64,000 nt of DNA from Pisaster brevispinus (GCA_023634235.1 JAMKCF010000043.1:62001-126000), one strand, 5' to 3'. Numbered from the stretch's first letter, positions 34,196-46,925 are shown. The notes: generated from the letters alone by a model not told the origin. A program made the numbers and translations.

Positions 34196-36110
34196 AAAAA
34201 AAAAATAGTGGGAAATATAATAAATTTGCCAGGGAGGTGGTTCACGTTCCGATTTCCGGCTAATGTGAGGTTTTGGGGTCTGTGCACATTTTTATGTTTT
34301 TAACAGCAGCTCGGACAGGGTAATTGGATCTGGTATAAACTCTTTAGCCAATGAGTTTTTAAGTTTAAATTTTAAATCAGCTTTTTGATGGGGGGGTAGT
34401 AATTACTATTCCTTTACGTTGTCTTTCAAAAAAAGAAGGACAATCACTCGACAATTAGCTCTTATACGATATTTGTTTATTATATTTTACCAATAACAAA
34501 CTACATTTTTAGAAGCAATTGCAGTACAGCCACAAATAGTACTATTTAGCTAATTTAAGTCCAATATAAGCTGAATGGTAAATGTCATTGGTTGTTTAAT
34601 TGCGCAATCTTATAGTCGGCTATTTTAAGTCAATATTGTTATGTCTTGTATTAATACTTTCTAACACAACATGCCATAATGTTTTATACACAATGTGTGC
34701 ACGGCTTGTTAGGTCTGAGTGCAGCTCCTAAGCAAGACTTAAACCACTAAGTTTTATAAAGATTATAGCAAATATTTGTGTTTTAGTTAATAATCAGGTC
34801 TCCCATTATTTGGAGGTGGGGTGGCGTCATCTATTGAAAGAGGCGGTTGATATTATTGTTAAAAGGACTTTAACAATATTAAATTGGAGACTATACTGTG
34901 CGATTGTTTGACTCACAATTAACACCTTCCCATCGGTGAAACTATCTAGAATAACGGTGGTGGCTCCTTACCAATTAATGAGAATCCAGAAGTAAACATT
35001 ACTTGAAAATGATTTGTAAAGATTACAGGATCGAGGTAAATCAATGCCCAACTGTTAAAATTGCAATAAACCTCCCTTGTTTGGGCAGAACCAAATCATC
35101 ACTGGGGTTCTATCAATAATAATCTTTCTAAAACATTAACATGCGTTCAAAACACTGATTTGAAAGCTAGCAGTGTGGTCTTTTAGCGGAAGAATGATGT
35201 TTGGATTTACTCAACAAAGAGAATCTCTCAGTTACTCAGTGTACCCCTTGAGGAAAGCGCGTGAACTGCAGCTTTCTCAGCAAAACACTAAATTAGCACA
35301 AAAGTCTCTTACAATTTCTTAATTTACTCCAATCCTTCCATTTCATTGGATTTTAAATCAATTCAAGGATAATTTAAGAAAATATTACTCCCCATTTTGT
35401 TTACTCATTTCATTTTAAATGCGTGTTGTTGTTTTGGTTTTGGTTTTGTATGTAACCGCGTGGTATTTCTTACGTAGTTTAATAAAGTCATGTATTTAGC
35501 AAAACGAAGAAAAAACTAAATAAATTTTCTCTGCTTAGTTACGAATAATAGGATCGTTGGTTGTAGCCTTACACTGATTTGTGAACAGATTCACGGATGT
35601 TCGGGGGCACATTGAATAGGGACAAAGGGGTCAAAGTGCCCAATATTTTACGCGGGTTACAAATATCTGTTACGCTTTCTCTATCCTGTTTTTTTTATTT
35701 ATTTCGTTTGTTTGTGGTTACTTTTTATTTTTTTTCTGTTCTTCTTCTGGCCCGAAAGGTTTCCCACTTTGCCCAAATTTGGGATGACAGTTGAGGGTGT
35801 GCATATAGGAGAAGACCAGAGTTGTGTTGACCGGTGCAGACTAAAATAATGAGCTAAGAATCTCAAACCAGTGGAGCGTAGTCTGCAACGAAAACATGCA
35901 CAATATTTGCGGCTAGAATTTGTATGCAGCTGTTCTCCTTTGCTGATGATGGCTCCGAAAGTTTTGCACATCATCTCGTTAGCGACATGTCCATAAAATG
36001 CCCGCTTCGTAATAACAAACTTGAGCTTGCCTTCGAGACCATTCAAACAACACTGAAGTTTGTTTCGGATTGACACAAATTAGTACGAGTACATCGGTCA
36101 TTGAGTATAA
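34196..36110. repeat. Spacer blocks D and C, unit 4
   Basis: The pre-D part (GTGGTTCACGTTCCGA, TTCCGGCTAATGTGAGG) matches 39590-39650 and 48130-48180. Block D follows to about 35530, block C about 35560-36110. No gene recognised. Confidence 0.6.
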
Positions 36111-36114
36111 TGAT

Positions 36115-36425
36115 AATAACATTTATTAAGCATTCATATAGACATCTTACGCAGAAAAGGTACTAAAATGCTTTTGTGAGAATCTTTGTATCTGAGCTTG
36201 AACGGAGTGTGCGATTAGGCTGCTGGTAAGGAGTGATAAGTTCAGTAAGGTAAGGGGGAGCAGTTTCATTCCAACATTCATATGTGATGGTTAACAACTT
36301 GAAGATGATACGTTCGTGAATAAGAAGCCAATGGAATTGTTGAGGAGGGGTGAGACGTGGTCAGATTTTTTATTTATTTTGTGCGCCGTAAAGTATTACT
36401 ACGAGCACAAGTAGGGCCTACCGAG
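36115..36425 (-). mobile_element. LINE 3' fragment, shared insertion
   Basis: Matches parts of 19466-20045 (GCTTGAACGGAGTGTGCGAT and GAGTGATAAGTTCAGTAAGG), with internal deletions relative to that copy. Coding frame is lost. Confidence 0.65.
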
Positions 36426-36879
36426 TATATTGATATATGATTACCGGTAGTGTCTACCAGATCTCTGAATACGAGTAGCTCATACTCAGATAAGTATTTG
36501 TTTTGTCAATAAAACCAATTACATGTTCATCAAATGCACCTTAGTGCTCATCTAAAGTACATGTTTCTGAGTGAACTAATGAAGTAATACAACATAACTC
36601 ATTAAATGCGTTTTCTGACTAGGTGTTTGACTGTGTTAGATACTCGTTAATTTCACGTTTACATCCTTATAATTGACCAGAGCATGCCCGTCTTATAAGT
36701 CGATGTACAATAATTGTAAACAACATTATACGAGGCTGTCAGATTGTCAGGATATTTATAGAGTATTTTTTACCTGGGAAAGAGGTTGAAGGGTTTTTTT
36801 TTTTTTTTTTTTTTTTTGGGGGGGGTTCCCCTCCCCCTCAAACAAAGTAGACTAATTAATAGGTGTCGATACGTTTACT
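36426..36879. other. Receptor-type 3' flank, no gene
   Basis: Matches the distal 3' flanks of loci 5 and 6 (GATATCCGAGTAACGG-like, then the TAATTGACC segment). A run of T and G at 36796-36830 interrupts it. Confidence 0.5.
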
Positions 36880-37125
36880 AAGATTCAATATATAATTTTA
36901 GGTCAACCATTGTTGATTAGTTAAACTAACGCAACGTGCACGTAAAGTCCTTCCTTGACAGAGAGATCCGCTAACGACGACATCGAAAGTGTTCGAGTTG
37001 TAAATGTTGTTGTCTTATAACAGGACTATGCGTATAATATTTGTATGGTTATTATTCTTATTAATTTCCTTCACGATTAAAGTACAAGTGCCGATTTTCC
37101 CAAAATTACAACTATTTTTTTTTTA
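36880..37125 (-). pseudogene. Ghost receptor locus: 3' flank fused to promoter, gene body missing
   Basis: Up to about 36937 the sequence matches the flank beyond the locus 5 stop (42440-42475, AACCATTG and AACGTG). From about 36940 it matches receptor upstream DNA (CCTTGACA, then GAAAGTGTTCGAGTTGTAAA, then TAACAGGA). The roughly 2 kb of coding sequence that should lie between is absent. The ETS-like core has decayed to AATTTCCTTC on plus. The simplest reading is one large deletion between flanks. Confidence 0.7.
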
Positions 37126-37129
37126 GGAT

Positions 37130-39112
37130 CAAATTATGTTTAAAGAAAATGTGGAAAAGCAACAACACACAAACATAACAAATTCTCAATTATCAATCTC
37201 AACTTTATTTCAAAAGTCTATTCTCCTCAAATCTTCACAAGTGGGCAAGGTCTTACGTTTCTGTCAGCGTAATACTAAACATTGTTCTCTATCGGGTACT
37301 GGGACAAATTTCAATAAACTAAATTCATTGTGATTTACAGTTTTGATAAATAGCACAGTACAACAAAACAGATAATTACCAATATGTGTGGAGGATTCGT
37401 GTTCGAGTGTTGTTTCTAGGCATTCATCTTAAGATCGGTTCATCTGCTCCATAATCCGGTTATTTCAACTTCTGGTTTTTTTTTCCATGAATGATTTGAA
37501 TTAAAATCAGGATAAAAACGACAACGTAACTTATTTCACTTGAAGGGCAGACCAAAAATCATCTATGTCCTTATCCTTACCAGGATCAATGACCTAATTT
37601 GAGGAAACGGAATATTTCATTTTCAAAACGGACGGGAAAATTGTCTATTTTAGCTAAACTAACAAAACTGAGAAATGACAGAATAATAGTCCTATTATTA
37701 ACGAGGGGAAATGATAGTTGTTATTGTTTACTTTTCAGAGCTGTGTCATAGACTGGTTTTAGTCAACGTAATGCTGATGGGTTGGCAAAATTATCAACAA
37801 AGATACAATACAAGTCATACCTGAAAGTTTAAGCAGAACACAGTGTCTACTTGTTGACAAAACAGTAAAAACCTATCACGGCATGTTCACAACAACGTCA
37901 AACCCATCCTCGTTGAGCGAGGTGACATTGAGGTACCATCGGTATCTTTGGTTGCACCATTCGACAACGGACACCACGGATTTTGAAGAAAACAAATTCA
38001 ACCTTGAACAAATCTGAGAAACTATTCTTGCACGAACCATTCTCAGATTCAAATAACTCGGGCGAAAAATCCATATTAATTCGAAGGGAATCCTTTCTCA
38101 AAATAGTTAATACAATCAACAGCTGCAGAGCTTCTTACCAAAGTAAAGCTTTTTATGGTGGTTTATTATTTGAGTAATTTACCCATCTATGACACCAGCT
38201 TTTATTTGAGGAAACGGAATGTTTAAATTTCAATACGGGGAGAAAGTTGTCCGTTTGAACCGAACTAACAAAAAATTAACATTGAAGTAAAGATCTCAGG
38301 GTCTTTTATTAAACAAGTGGAACTGATACTTGTTACTGTTATTTTGTATTGTATGCGACTCTGAAGGAGGAAAATGATTATTCTGGTGGTGGGACAAGCT
38401 AAGACAAATATTGTGTTTCTGGTTCCTATAATTATTAGGTCTGCCCTCAAGACCTACAAAGTTGTTCCAACTGTCTAAATTAAAGAGGGGCCCCGGGGTA
38501 AAGTTCAGTTTTGTGATGCACTCATCATTCAATACATAGAATCCTCCTGTAAGTGGGGAAAACGTTACTAAATTGAATGGTATAAAATGCCATTTTATTT
38601 GATACTTTTTCAGAGCGAAGTTTGAAACATGATATAATTGGACATTAAAAAAAACGGGTTTGCACTTGAATTTTCGCGCCAGTGAAAATGTCAAATTCAA
38701 TGCCGTTTGATTGAACATCATTAACATTCAGACCATAAACTAAAAATTTTAAAAATCTGTACGAAAATGTACAGACCAAGTATTTGAAATGTGACGTCAA
38801 GCGACCGTTTTTGAATTGTTGACGAAAAAAGCACCTGAGGGTATCAAACACAGAGGCATTTTTAACATGAGGTTAGATAATTGTAATTAATCTCAATTTT
38901 CATAAGGACTCTATGTATTGGAAAATAAGTGGATCACAAACTGAATTTAACCTTGGAGCTCCTCTTTAAACACAAGACGAACTATGGATCACATATCAAA
39001 TAAACTGGCGACAAAAACTTGCATTACAGACTTCAATCACGTCATCTTATTTATTTATTGTTCTTGCTAAATTAACTTAACGAAAACAAGGCTGGATGAA
39101 CTATAGTCTTAT
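37130..39112. repeat. Spacer blocks E, A and B, unit after the ghost locus
   Basis: E at about 37136-37330, A about 37340-37830, B about 38200-38640. A minus-strand frame of 143 codons (38727-38296) spans block B, but block B copies elsewhere have stops in it. The exon-like plus-strand segment near 38350 has in-frame stops. No gene is called. Confidence 0.55.
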
Positions 39113-39389
39113 GAATAAAGACAGGTGACCAGTCTAGAAATGCCGTACCTTCACAGGATGTCATCTTGCAGTTTCTGTTTAGCCGAGAACTATCGAACAT
39201 AGATCCATCAAAACATGTTAAATATCCTCCGTTGCGAGGTTCAGGTAAAAGTGGCTTTGGCTAATGGACTAAGAATAAAAAGGAACACGTGGTGCCTTTT
39301 TTCTCCCCATCTCTTTCTCTTATTTTGTTTCACAGTGTCGTTGTCGCTTTCACTGTCGCTGTCGTTGTTGCTGTAGCTGTCAATGTCGC

Positions 39390-39423
<34 letters not shown>

Positions 39424-39440
39424 TTTGTTGTTTTGAGAAA
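39113..39440 (-). pseudogene. Relic: sushi-like fragment, receptor 3' flank and GTCGTT microsatellite
   Basis: The minus strand around 39150-39245 reads PRNGGYLTCFDGSMF and TSCEGTAFLDW, faintly like a complement control (sushi) domain, preceded by an acceptor-like CCTTTTTATTCTTAG and an in-frame stop. A second copy at 47670-47810 is also broken. At 39281-39325 the sequence matches DNA beyond long-tail receptor stops (CCCATCTCTTTCTCTT). Then GTCGTT repeats run to about 39425. The domain guess is weak. Confidence 0.3.
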
Positions 39441-41650
39441 AAGATCGACTATAAAGATAGCTTGCAACAAACTTAGGCGGATAATTTATGATTTGATTCT
39501 CTGATTTAAAGTAAGACACATAATTGATTTACGGAAATGCTATTCTCACGTTTGAGCAAAAATATCGGGAAACGAATTATATTTTGTCAGGGAGTTGGTT
39601 CACGTTCCTATCAGGCTGAGCCGACTTCCGGCTAATGTGAGGTTTTGGGACCGGTCTCTGCACATGTTTCTTTTTGTAACAGCATTTTGGACAGGAGGAT
39701 TGGTTCTGGTATGAGCTTTATATAACCAATAAGCTTTCAAATTTAAATTATAAATCAGCATTGGGGGGGGGGGTAATTACTTGTCCTTAACTTTGTCTTT
39801 CAGTAAGGAAGGGCAATTACTCAATTAGTTGTTATTCTATTTTTGTTTAGTCTATTGCACCAATAATAGCCTACAGTTACAAGCAATTGCGGTATAGCCA
39901 TAAAGAGTAATTTTCAGCTAATTCAATTCGAATTTGAGCTGAATGGTAAATGTCGTTGAATATTCAATTCAATTCAATTCAGATTCACAGTTATTTCCAC
40001 ACTTCGATGAAAAATAATGACAAGTACGTGTAACTATTGAGTAAAGCAAAAATAGCATTAAGTAGCAGTAAGCAAGATAAATGTAATAAATAGAGTATGG
40101 GGCTGTTTTGATAAGCAGGCTTATACAAAAAACAGCCAGACATACAAAAAACAAAATAATTAAACAAACAAAACAAACCTTATATTCGGAACATATATTT
40201 TTTAAGTCAAGATTGTCTTTAAAAATGTCATCTTTTAACACTTTCTTACGCACAATCCCATAACTTGTACTTACACAATGCGTGCACGGCTTGTTAGGTC
40301 TGAGTGCAGCTCCTAAGCAAGACTTAAACCACTAGGTTTAAGAATGATTATATCAATAATCATTTTTATAGTTGAACTCATCTGGACTCTCCCTTGTTTG
40401 GAGGTGGGGTGGCGTCATCTCTTAAAAGAGGCGGTTGATAAATTTTATAAAAGACTTGAAAAATATAAAATTGGAGATTGTGTGTGATTGTTTGACTCAC
40501 AATGAATGCCTTCACGTCGCTGAAACTACCTGCAAGTCAGGTATTTACTTGTTTGTGGGCGAGGCAACAGTGTCGATAAAAGGTGGTGGCTCTTTACCAA
40601 TAAATTCAACGTTACTTGAAAATGTATTGCAAAGATAACAGGATCCAGGAAAAATCAGTGACCAACTGTTTAATAAATTTAAATAATAAATTTCAATAAA
40701 CCCCCCTTGACGCGGTAGAGCCAAATCATCACAGGGGTTATATGAATAATAAATAAATATGTCTCAAACATTAAAATGCGTATAGAACAAGGACTTGAAA
40801 ACTAGCAGTGCGGTCTTTTAGCGGAAGAATGATGTTTGGATGTACTCAACAAAGAGCATCACTCAGTTAATCAGTGTAGCCCTTGAGGAAAGCACGTGAA
40901 CTGCAGTTTTCTCGGCAAAACACTAAATTACGCATATTTCTTTCACAATTTCTTAATTTACCCCAATCCTTCCAGAAAGACTCATTTCATTATGTTTTAC
41001 ATCATTTTAAGAATCAACATAGAAAATATTACTACCCAATTTTTTTTTTTTTTGATATTTCTTTTTAAATGTTTTTTTTTTTTTTAATATAACTATTTGG
41101 TATTTCTCTTGTAATTCATTAAATTCGTTTAATTAGTAAAACAGACCTCACACAAACTAAATATATACTTTCTCTGCTAAGTTGCGAATAGGATTATTGG
41201 TTTTAGCCCTACACTGACTTGAGAAAAGCTTCATGGGTGTATGGGGATCTGTTACGCTTTCTCTATCCTGTTTTTATTGTTGAGTTTGTTTGGGTGTTGT
41301 TGGGGTTTCTTTTTCTGTCCTAATTTTTCCCACTTTGCCTGATTTTTCGAGGGCAGTTTGGTGTGAATATAGAACGTGCAGACCAGAGCTGTGTGTTGAC
41401 CGTGCAGATGACAATAATGAGCTAAGAATCTCACACCAGTGGAGCGAAAACACGGACAGTAATGCAGCTGGAATTATGCTGTTTTCCTATATGCTGGAAA
41501 CGGGTCACATTGTTTTGCGCATCATCTCGTCTTAGACAGGTTCATAAAAGGCCCGCTGCGTAGTTACAGACTTGCTCTTGCCTTCGAGCTCGATCAAATC
41601 GCACTGAAGTTTGTTTCGGAATTGACAACAGTGCCGATGATAATGTGTAT
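39441..41650. repeat. Spacer blocks D and C, unit before locus 5
   Basis: Block D from about 39570 to 41190, broken at about 39961-40190 by a short insertion, then block C to about 41650. Opposed 60-90 codon ORFs are not conserved in other copies. Confidence 0.6.
39961..40190 (-). mobile_element. Short retroelement 3' end with (ATTCA)n tail
   Basis: The insertion splits block D sequence that is continuous at 8345-8410 and 48485-48560. It starts with ATTCAATTCAATTCAATTC, a tail type seen on LINE 3' ends. No ORF with RT motifs. Confidence 0.5.
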
Positions 41651-42713
41651 GCTATTCCAAAAGCTTGCATAAGCAGTGTACTTTGCAGTCGGGTAACAAG
41701 AACTGGCACATTAGGCCCAGTACTTGAGTACGGGTACTTGGGTCATTGAGTACTAGGATGAGTACAAGTATCCAGGTAGGGCCTACCCAGTATTTTGATA
41801 TCCGAGTAACGGTAATTTAGTGAACCAGATCTTTGGATACGAATAGGCCTTCGAGTAATTCATAATTATGAACAAACCCTCAGATATGTATTTGTTTTAT
41901 CAATTACAACCAACTACATCAAATCTAAGCTAAAGTGCTTATCTTAAGTACATTTTTTTCTAAGTAAATAAGTGAAATAATACAATATAATTCCCCTAAT
42001 GAGTTTCCGGAGTAGATATTTGACTGTGTGTAAGTTCCTCGTTATTTTCTTCCTTATAATTGACCGCAACGTGTCCATCTTAAAAGTCAATGTACAACAA
42101 TAAACAACAATACAAAAGGCTGCCAGATTGTCAGGATCTTCAAAGAGTGTACTACCTGGGAAGGAGGTTGAGGGGTTGATAAGAGTGAGTGTGTGCACGC
42201 AAGTGAAGAATTTGGAGATAAAACAAGATTTGTTCTCTAAGCTTGAAAATAATGAAAAACTTTGGACGGCCTTTTAGTCATCGTCATCGAAAGAAACATA
42301 CGATATCTGAATGTACACATGTATTATAATAAACATCAGTAAGTAGAATTTGAAGTGCAATAGGTGACTGAAATTGTAACACAATTCAAGGTAATAGTTT
42401 TTGATTCATTGAGTTCCCATGATATGAAATACTTGTAGGTTCAACCATTGATGATTAGTCAAAATAACACAACGTGGGATTTTAGACCGAATGGCTGTGA
42501 TATGGTAAATGCCAAAAAAAATATTCACTAAATGTATTCTTCAAAATGTCATAAAATATACAATTTCAATCGTTGCTGGAATGAGACAATATCGACGAAA
42601 AACACGAGGTACATTTTTTGCTTTTCCATCTCTTTGTCTGACTTTGTTTTACTGATGTTATCTTCTTTAAAAGTGTGAACTGCAGTTACCTCCCTCATCC
42701 TTCCCACTGTGTT
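41651..42713. other. 3' flank of receptor locus 5
   Basis: Closely similar to 50096-51160 before locus 6 (for example GGTAGGGCCTACCCAGTAT, TACTACCTGGGAAGGAGGTTG). No gene. Two CCTAC/GTAGG palindromic bits occur. Confidence 0.55.
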
Positions 42714-44440
42714 CTAAACCGTCTCCTCCTCCGGGTGGTTGATTCTTGCCGATCCTCGCGTTAGGTCCAAGTCAGCGTAGATCAGACCTTCCACATTCCT
42801 CTGTCTTGGGTCATCCTTGACGAGACCGTCCTCACCACGCTCTGCCGTCTGCTTTAGCCCGGCCTGGGCTTTGGATGCGGTGCTCGCTCTCCGTTTGGAG
42901 AGATGGTACGGAATGACGCGAGGGGGTTTCTGATCGGACGGTTGACGGTCAACAACGCGTCCTGGTACCGGCAAATCTCTCACAGCAAAGGTTGATTTCT
43001 CACGCTCAGACGGAGTGTCATACATGGAATAACTACTCAGGGTCTGAGCGTTGTCTTTTCCGCGATTTAGCTTGGATCCATCCTTACCACCTTTGGACAC
43101 TTTCCTAGACGCCTCTTTGGCGCGACCTTTGTCCACCACAGCGTACATTGGCTCAGGATGATTATGTTTATGTTTACGTTTCTCCCCATCATTGACTGAT
43201 CCATCAGTTTCAGTGGACACAGTTGTGTCCACAATGTCTTGATCCTGTTTTGTCTCTGCCTGCTGGTGCAAGTCCGATGACACTACTACAGTAAGCGTTT
43301 CCCTCTCGGAGTCAACTGATCTCTTCCCTGCAGAGCTAGTGTGGTCATTTTCTTGATCACACCTCGAAGTGACTCCGTGCAGTTGGGTTTCTGATACCCC
43401 GTTTCCATTACGTTCTCCTCCATCATCTTCAAGTGTAGATGCAGAACGTGTGTTGTGTGTCGCTTTGGATTGTCTTTTGAAGACGAGACAGTAAATAAGA
43501 AATGAGATGACTAGCATCAAGAAGACAGCAGTGATAACTCCTCCTGCTAAGATGAATGTGTTATTATCAACCAAGGATGAGTCTTGTAGTTTAGGATCAG
43601 TATTCTTGGGAGAAGGTTCGATGGATTGAGATTGATGTGCCCCCTCTACGGTCACACCTGGTATGTTTCTCTCCGTTTGTATTGTCGAGTGAGAATACAC
43701 CGTGTTCAGGGAATTTGTGCTGCCAGGGTTGGGATGAGAGTCTTCGGTCTCAGTTTATTCTGAGGATGAATTAGAATCAGATATTTATCACTTCCTTTCA
43801 CAGATTTAGTTCCACTGAATGCCTTACAATACACGTCTGTGTAGTTTACACTTATCTTGAGAAATGTTAAGGTGTATCCGTCGTTATCCAAATGATAAAA
43901 TGATTGATCTTGAAATCTTCTGACGTCGGTTCCATTCACAAACCATTTCACATTGAAGGTCGGTAAAGCTCCACGCTGTGACTGAACGTTGCAGTGAAAT
44001 GTAAAATTATCTCCCGCTTTTATTGGACGAGGAGGCGGCTGGACACTGATGTCGATTGTGGAGGGTATGATGAGGATCGCAGGGAGAGAATTTTGTGATC
44101 TTTGTTTTTCATATGAGTAAATACGACATCGATATCGCCCCACATCACTTGGCTGGACTCCTGTAATCGTCAAGGACCAGTCAGGACCAGAAGACACCGA
44201 ATATCTGTCTGGATACCCAGGATTCACAGAGTCACAAAGAGACATTGCTTCAAATGTGTTGTTTGTCTCACGTTGCCAATGAATCACACACCATACTTCT
44301 TGACAGACGGTAAGGTTAGTGCTACACCTCAGCGTGGCAGTCTCTCCTACCTCGGCTACGGTATCCTCCGGATGACCCGTGATGACACACGCTCTGCATC
44401 CATAGGACATTACAAGAACACAAACAACTACAAGATACAT
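42714..44440 (-). pseudogene. Receptor locus 5 (long-tail Ig receptor), frameshifted and C-terminally truncated
   Basis: Frame 1 (44440 down to 43706, 244 aa): signal peptide, V-type Ig with the usual cysteines (CVIHWQRET, SDVGRYRC) and second Ig, then stop. Frame 2 (stop at 42714) carries the transmembrane segment and long tail with MYAVVD and LIYADL. The stalk repeat found at locus 4 is deleted at about 43755, which shifts the frame. A second deletion of about 26 bp near 42713 puts TAG straight after EEETV and removes the TVYADI motif. Product would be a soluble two-Ig protein, if any. Its V domain is closer to short-tail locus 3 than to locus 4. Confidence 0.75.
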
Positions 44441-44924
44441 CTTTCAACGCTGAATTAAACAGTGTTTAATGGAACATACATGTAAAGGCCGGACAGAAGC
44501 TAGCATAAAAGTTACCGTTCTCTTTCTTGACAAAGAGGTCCGCTTACTATGAAATCGAAAGTGTTCGAGTTGTAAATGCTCTTGTCTTATAACAGGAAGT
44601 TGTATAATTATGATAGTTGTATGATTAGTATTATTATTAACTTCCTCTATGATTAAAGTTACATGGTCCGATTTTTGCAAAATTACAAAAAAAAAAAAAA
44701 TTATATCCCTCCACCTCCTCTCCCCCCCCCCTCTCTCAGACAATGCACAAAATACATTTGAAAGGCAAATTAATAAAAGAACAAAAAATAAGTCAACATT
44801 TGTTGGTCAAATCGGCAAAAACTCGGACAAAGCGTCTCTATCTTGAGACAGGTTAAATGTTTCTGTAAGCTTTCAATATATATGTTTCGCGGTTGGTTTA
44901 TTAATTTTATTTACCAAGGAATAC
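44441..44924. other. Promoter region of locus 5 and flank
   Basis: The first 250 bp match other receptor upstream regions. The stretch from 44780 resembles 17000-17190 (GGCAAAAACTCGGA). No gene. Confidence 0.5.
44639..44648 (-). promoter_or_regulatory. ETS/PU.1-like site, locus 5
   Basis: The minus strand reads AGAGGAAGTT, 199 bp upstream of the locus 5 start codon. Confidence 0.5.
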
Positions 44925-46464
44925 TATCCTAATACTAAATATTGTTCTTCATCAGGTACTGGGACAAATTTCAATAAATTAAATTGATTGCAATTTAGTT
45001 TTGATAAATAGCACAGTACAAAAAAAAATAATAATTATCTATATGTGTTGAGGATTTGTGGTCGAGTATGTTACTTGGCATTTATCTCGCGATTGGATCA
45101 TCTGCTATAGAAAACGGTAATTTCGATTTCTATTTTTTTCCATGAATGATTCGAATTAAAATCAGGATAAAAAACAACAACATAAATCCTTTCACTTGAA
45201 GGGCAGACCACAAGAAAACATATATTTCCTTATTCTTACCATAGTCAATGACCTATTTTGAGGAAACGAAATATTTAATTTTCAATACGGAAGGGAAAGT
45301 TGTCTATTTTAGCTAAACTAACAAAACTGAGAAACGGCGGAAGATTTTTCTGTTCCCTTTTAAACAAGGGGAAATGATAGTTGTTATTGTTTGCTCTTCA
45401 GGGTAGTGTCATAGACTGGTGTAAGTCAACATAATGATGATGTATTGGCAAAATTATCAACAAAGATACCTCAACAGTCATATCTGAAAGTTGTTTACCT
45501 GTTGACAAAACAGCAAAAACCTCTCACGTCACTTTCACAAGAACGTCAAATCCGTCCACGTTTAGCGAGGTGACAACCGCATCTCTGGCTGCACCATTCG
45601 TGAACGGACGCCAAGGGAATTTGAATTTTCGTTGAACCCTGAAACAAATCTATCAAAACTATTCATGCACGAATCGTTCTCTGATTCTCAAACAATTCGG
45701 GGAGAAAATGCATATTAGTTCGAAGTGAATCCTTTCTCAAAATTTATAATACAATCAACAGCTGCAGAGCTTTTTACCGAAGTAAGGCTTTTTATGGGGG
45801 TTAATTTTGTGAGTATATACCCATCTATGACAAAACATTTAACTTGAGGAAACGGAAATTTTTAATTTCAAAATGGAGAGAGGTTGTCTGTTTAAGCCGA
45901 ACTAAAAAAAAAAAATGAAAATTGAAGGATAGATCTGTAGGTCTTTTATTAAACAAGGGAAACTGATACTTGTTATTGGTATGTTTTTAAACAGGATATG
46001 CGAGTCTGAATGAGGAAATGGATTATTCTGATGGTGAGACAAGCTCAGACAAATTTTGTGTTTCTGGTTCCTATAATTATTAGATCTACCCTCAAGACCT
46101 ACCAAGCTGTCTAGATTAAAGAGGGGAACCCAGGTCAAATTAAGTTGTGTGATGCACTCATCTTTCAATACATAGAATCCTCTTGAAAGTGGGGGAAAAC
46201 GTTACTAAATTGAAAGGTATAAAAGGCCATTTTATTTGATACTCTTTCAGAGCGAAATTTGGGTATGTACATTTCAAAGTGGACTTTTCGCGCCAGTGAA
46301 AAGATCAAACTCAATGCCGTTTGATTGAACATCATCAAAATTCAGCTATGAACTAAATAAAAAACAATTGTACAAAAATGTACAGACCATAGACCTGAAA
46401 TGTAATATCAGCGAACTTTTTTGAATGTTTGACGAAAACTGCACTTGAGGGTATCAAACACAGG
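44925..46464. repeat. Spacer blocks E (end), A and B, unit 5
   Basis: E end at about 44925-44990, A about 44990-45480, B about 45840-46260. The plus-strand exon-like segment near 45995 keeps most of its frame (NEEMDYSDGETSSDKF) but has a TAG in the middle. No gene. Confidence 0.55.
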
Positions 46465-46925
46465 AGATACAAAACTTAAGGTTTAGACACAATGTGGAAC
46501 ATTTATTTCTTCCTTTGGTGACCACTTTCCTTCTTTCAAGAAAATGTAAAGGCTCAAAGAGGTTTTGAGAAAATCCCAAAATAAAAAAACATGATAAATC
46601 ACATGCATGTTTTCTATTTTGGTATTTGTTCAGGCTTTTTACCGTATTTTTACCTTGTTTTCTTTAAGAACATTTTTTGAAAATATTTAATTATTAAAAG
46701 TTAGATCATAATCACTGACATTTCCAGCAACTGCAACCCACAAATCCTAAATATCAAAATGAAAATGAAACTGCTTTGTAGAAAACTGACAGGAGCCAGA
46801 AGAATTTATGTAAAACACAAACAATCTAAATGCAACAAAACTACAAGAGAAAAGAGAAAAATATGCCAGCACCATAAATGAACTAACGGTAAGCCGCCAT
46901 CGTAATTGTGTGGAAAAGTACTCAA
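46465..46925 (+). pseudogene. Decayed copy of the exon-like segments at 17.4 kb
   Basis: GAGATACAAAACTTAAG and the later CACTGACATTTCC...ATGCCAGCACCA stretch match 17470-17725, but frameshifts break the second frame. About 180 bp of AT-rich DNA is inserted between them. Confidence 0.4.

Noticed and set aside
38296..38727. 143-codon minus-strand ORF across block B as a gene
   Set aside because: Equivalent frames in the other block B copies have stops and frameshifts, with no sign of codon-level constraint that I can see.
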